Of a stretch of 5,568 nt of DNA, positions 5,483-5,568 are shown piece after piece. This DNA comes from an uncultured Lachnospiraceae bacterium (lineage in GTDB: Bacteria > Bacillota > Clostridia > Lachnospirales > Lachnospiraceae), in NCBI GenBank assembly GCA_902796695.1, contig CADBQE010000297.1, positions 1 to 5,568 on the forward strand, given 5' to 3'. Below the pieces are notes generated by a model. That model did not search any database. It was not told where the DNA came from and saw nothing but the letters and a program-made list of their open reading frames with translations. Position 1 is the first letter of the stretch, and each line of letters opens with the position of its first letter. The position numbers and the translations under genes were made by a program.

Positions 5483-5568
5483 ATGATCTGCAAGCACTGC
5501 GGATGTGACAATTTGGAAGGAACCACGATCTGCGTTTTCTGCGGCGAACCGATGGAAAAACCGGACGC
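5483..5568 (+). CDS. Zinc-ribbon protein, 3' truncated by window edge
   Basis: Only the first 28 codons are visible. The start is well supported: AAGGAG (5469-5474) lies 8 nt before the ATG, 38 bp after the previous stop with no terminator between. The sequence MICKHCGCDN...TICVFCGEPM has two CxxC pairs (Cys3/Cys6 and Cys17/Cys20), the pattern of a small zinc-ribbon that binds one zinc ion through four cysteines. In Bacillota such N-terminal ribbons often precede a membrane helix or a low-complexity region, but what follows here is unseen. The start EKPD may begin a linker. It is probably co-transcribed with the genes before it. I do not recognise a specific gene. Confidence 0.7.
   Translation, partial: MICKHCGCDNLEGTTICVFCGEPMEKPD

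Noticed and set aside
4737..5483. 248-codon open frame on the minus strand opposite the yebC-like gene
   Set aside because: It is antisense to a complete YebC protein and its product has no family resemblance.

Overview
This is 5.6 kb of GC-rich, densely coded bacterial chromosome. The gene families, strong Shine-Dalgarno sites (AAGGAG type) and gene order point to a GC-rich member of the Clostridia (Bacillota). The encoded proteins resemble my memory of Lachnospiraceae-type homologues, but no database search was possible. I see no rRNA, tRNA, CRISPR array or insertion sequence.

Left (1-837, + strand): the C-terminal end of a Y-family translesion DNA polymerase, with a beta-clamp-binding motif. 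It overlaps by 8 bp a small YolD-like partner gene that starts at GTG and looks shorter than its relatives. Middle (875-2776, - strand): a complete ABC-F ATPase of the YdiF-like type, converging on the polymerase cassette. Its intrinsic terminator starts inside its own last codons.

Centre (2777-2936): a 160-bp divergent control region. It holds a near-perfect sigma-A promoter for rex, an 18-bp Rex-type operator over the -35 box, a weaker promoter for the ABC-F gene on the other strand, and three short perfect inverted repeats. Right (2937-5568, + strand): a tight run of rex (NAD(H)-sensing repressor), alr (alanine racemase), a yebC/pmpR-family gene and the start of a small zinc-ribbon protein that leaves the window. 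Gaps are 18, 12 and 38 bp with no terminator, so this is very probably one operon driven by the rex promoter, perhaps helped by an internal promoter before yebC.

Taken together these are ordinary housekeeping and stress genes: DNA damage tolerance, ribosome-associated ABC-F and YebC functions, redox control and D-alanine supply for peptidoglycan. I found no convincing undescribed system. The best leads are the likely Rex autoregulation site that would put alr and yebC under NADH/NAD+ control, the short YolD-like protein, the odd AT-rich tail of alr, and the unidentified zinc-ribbon gene at the right edge.
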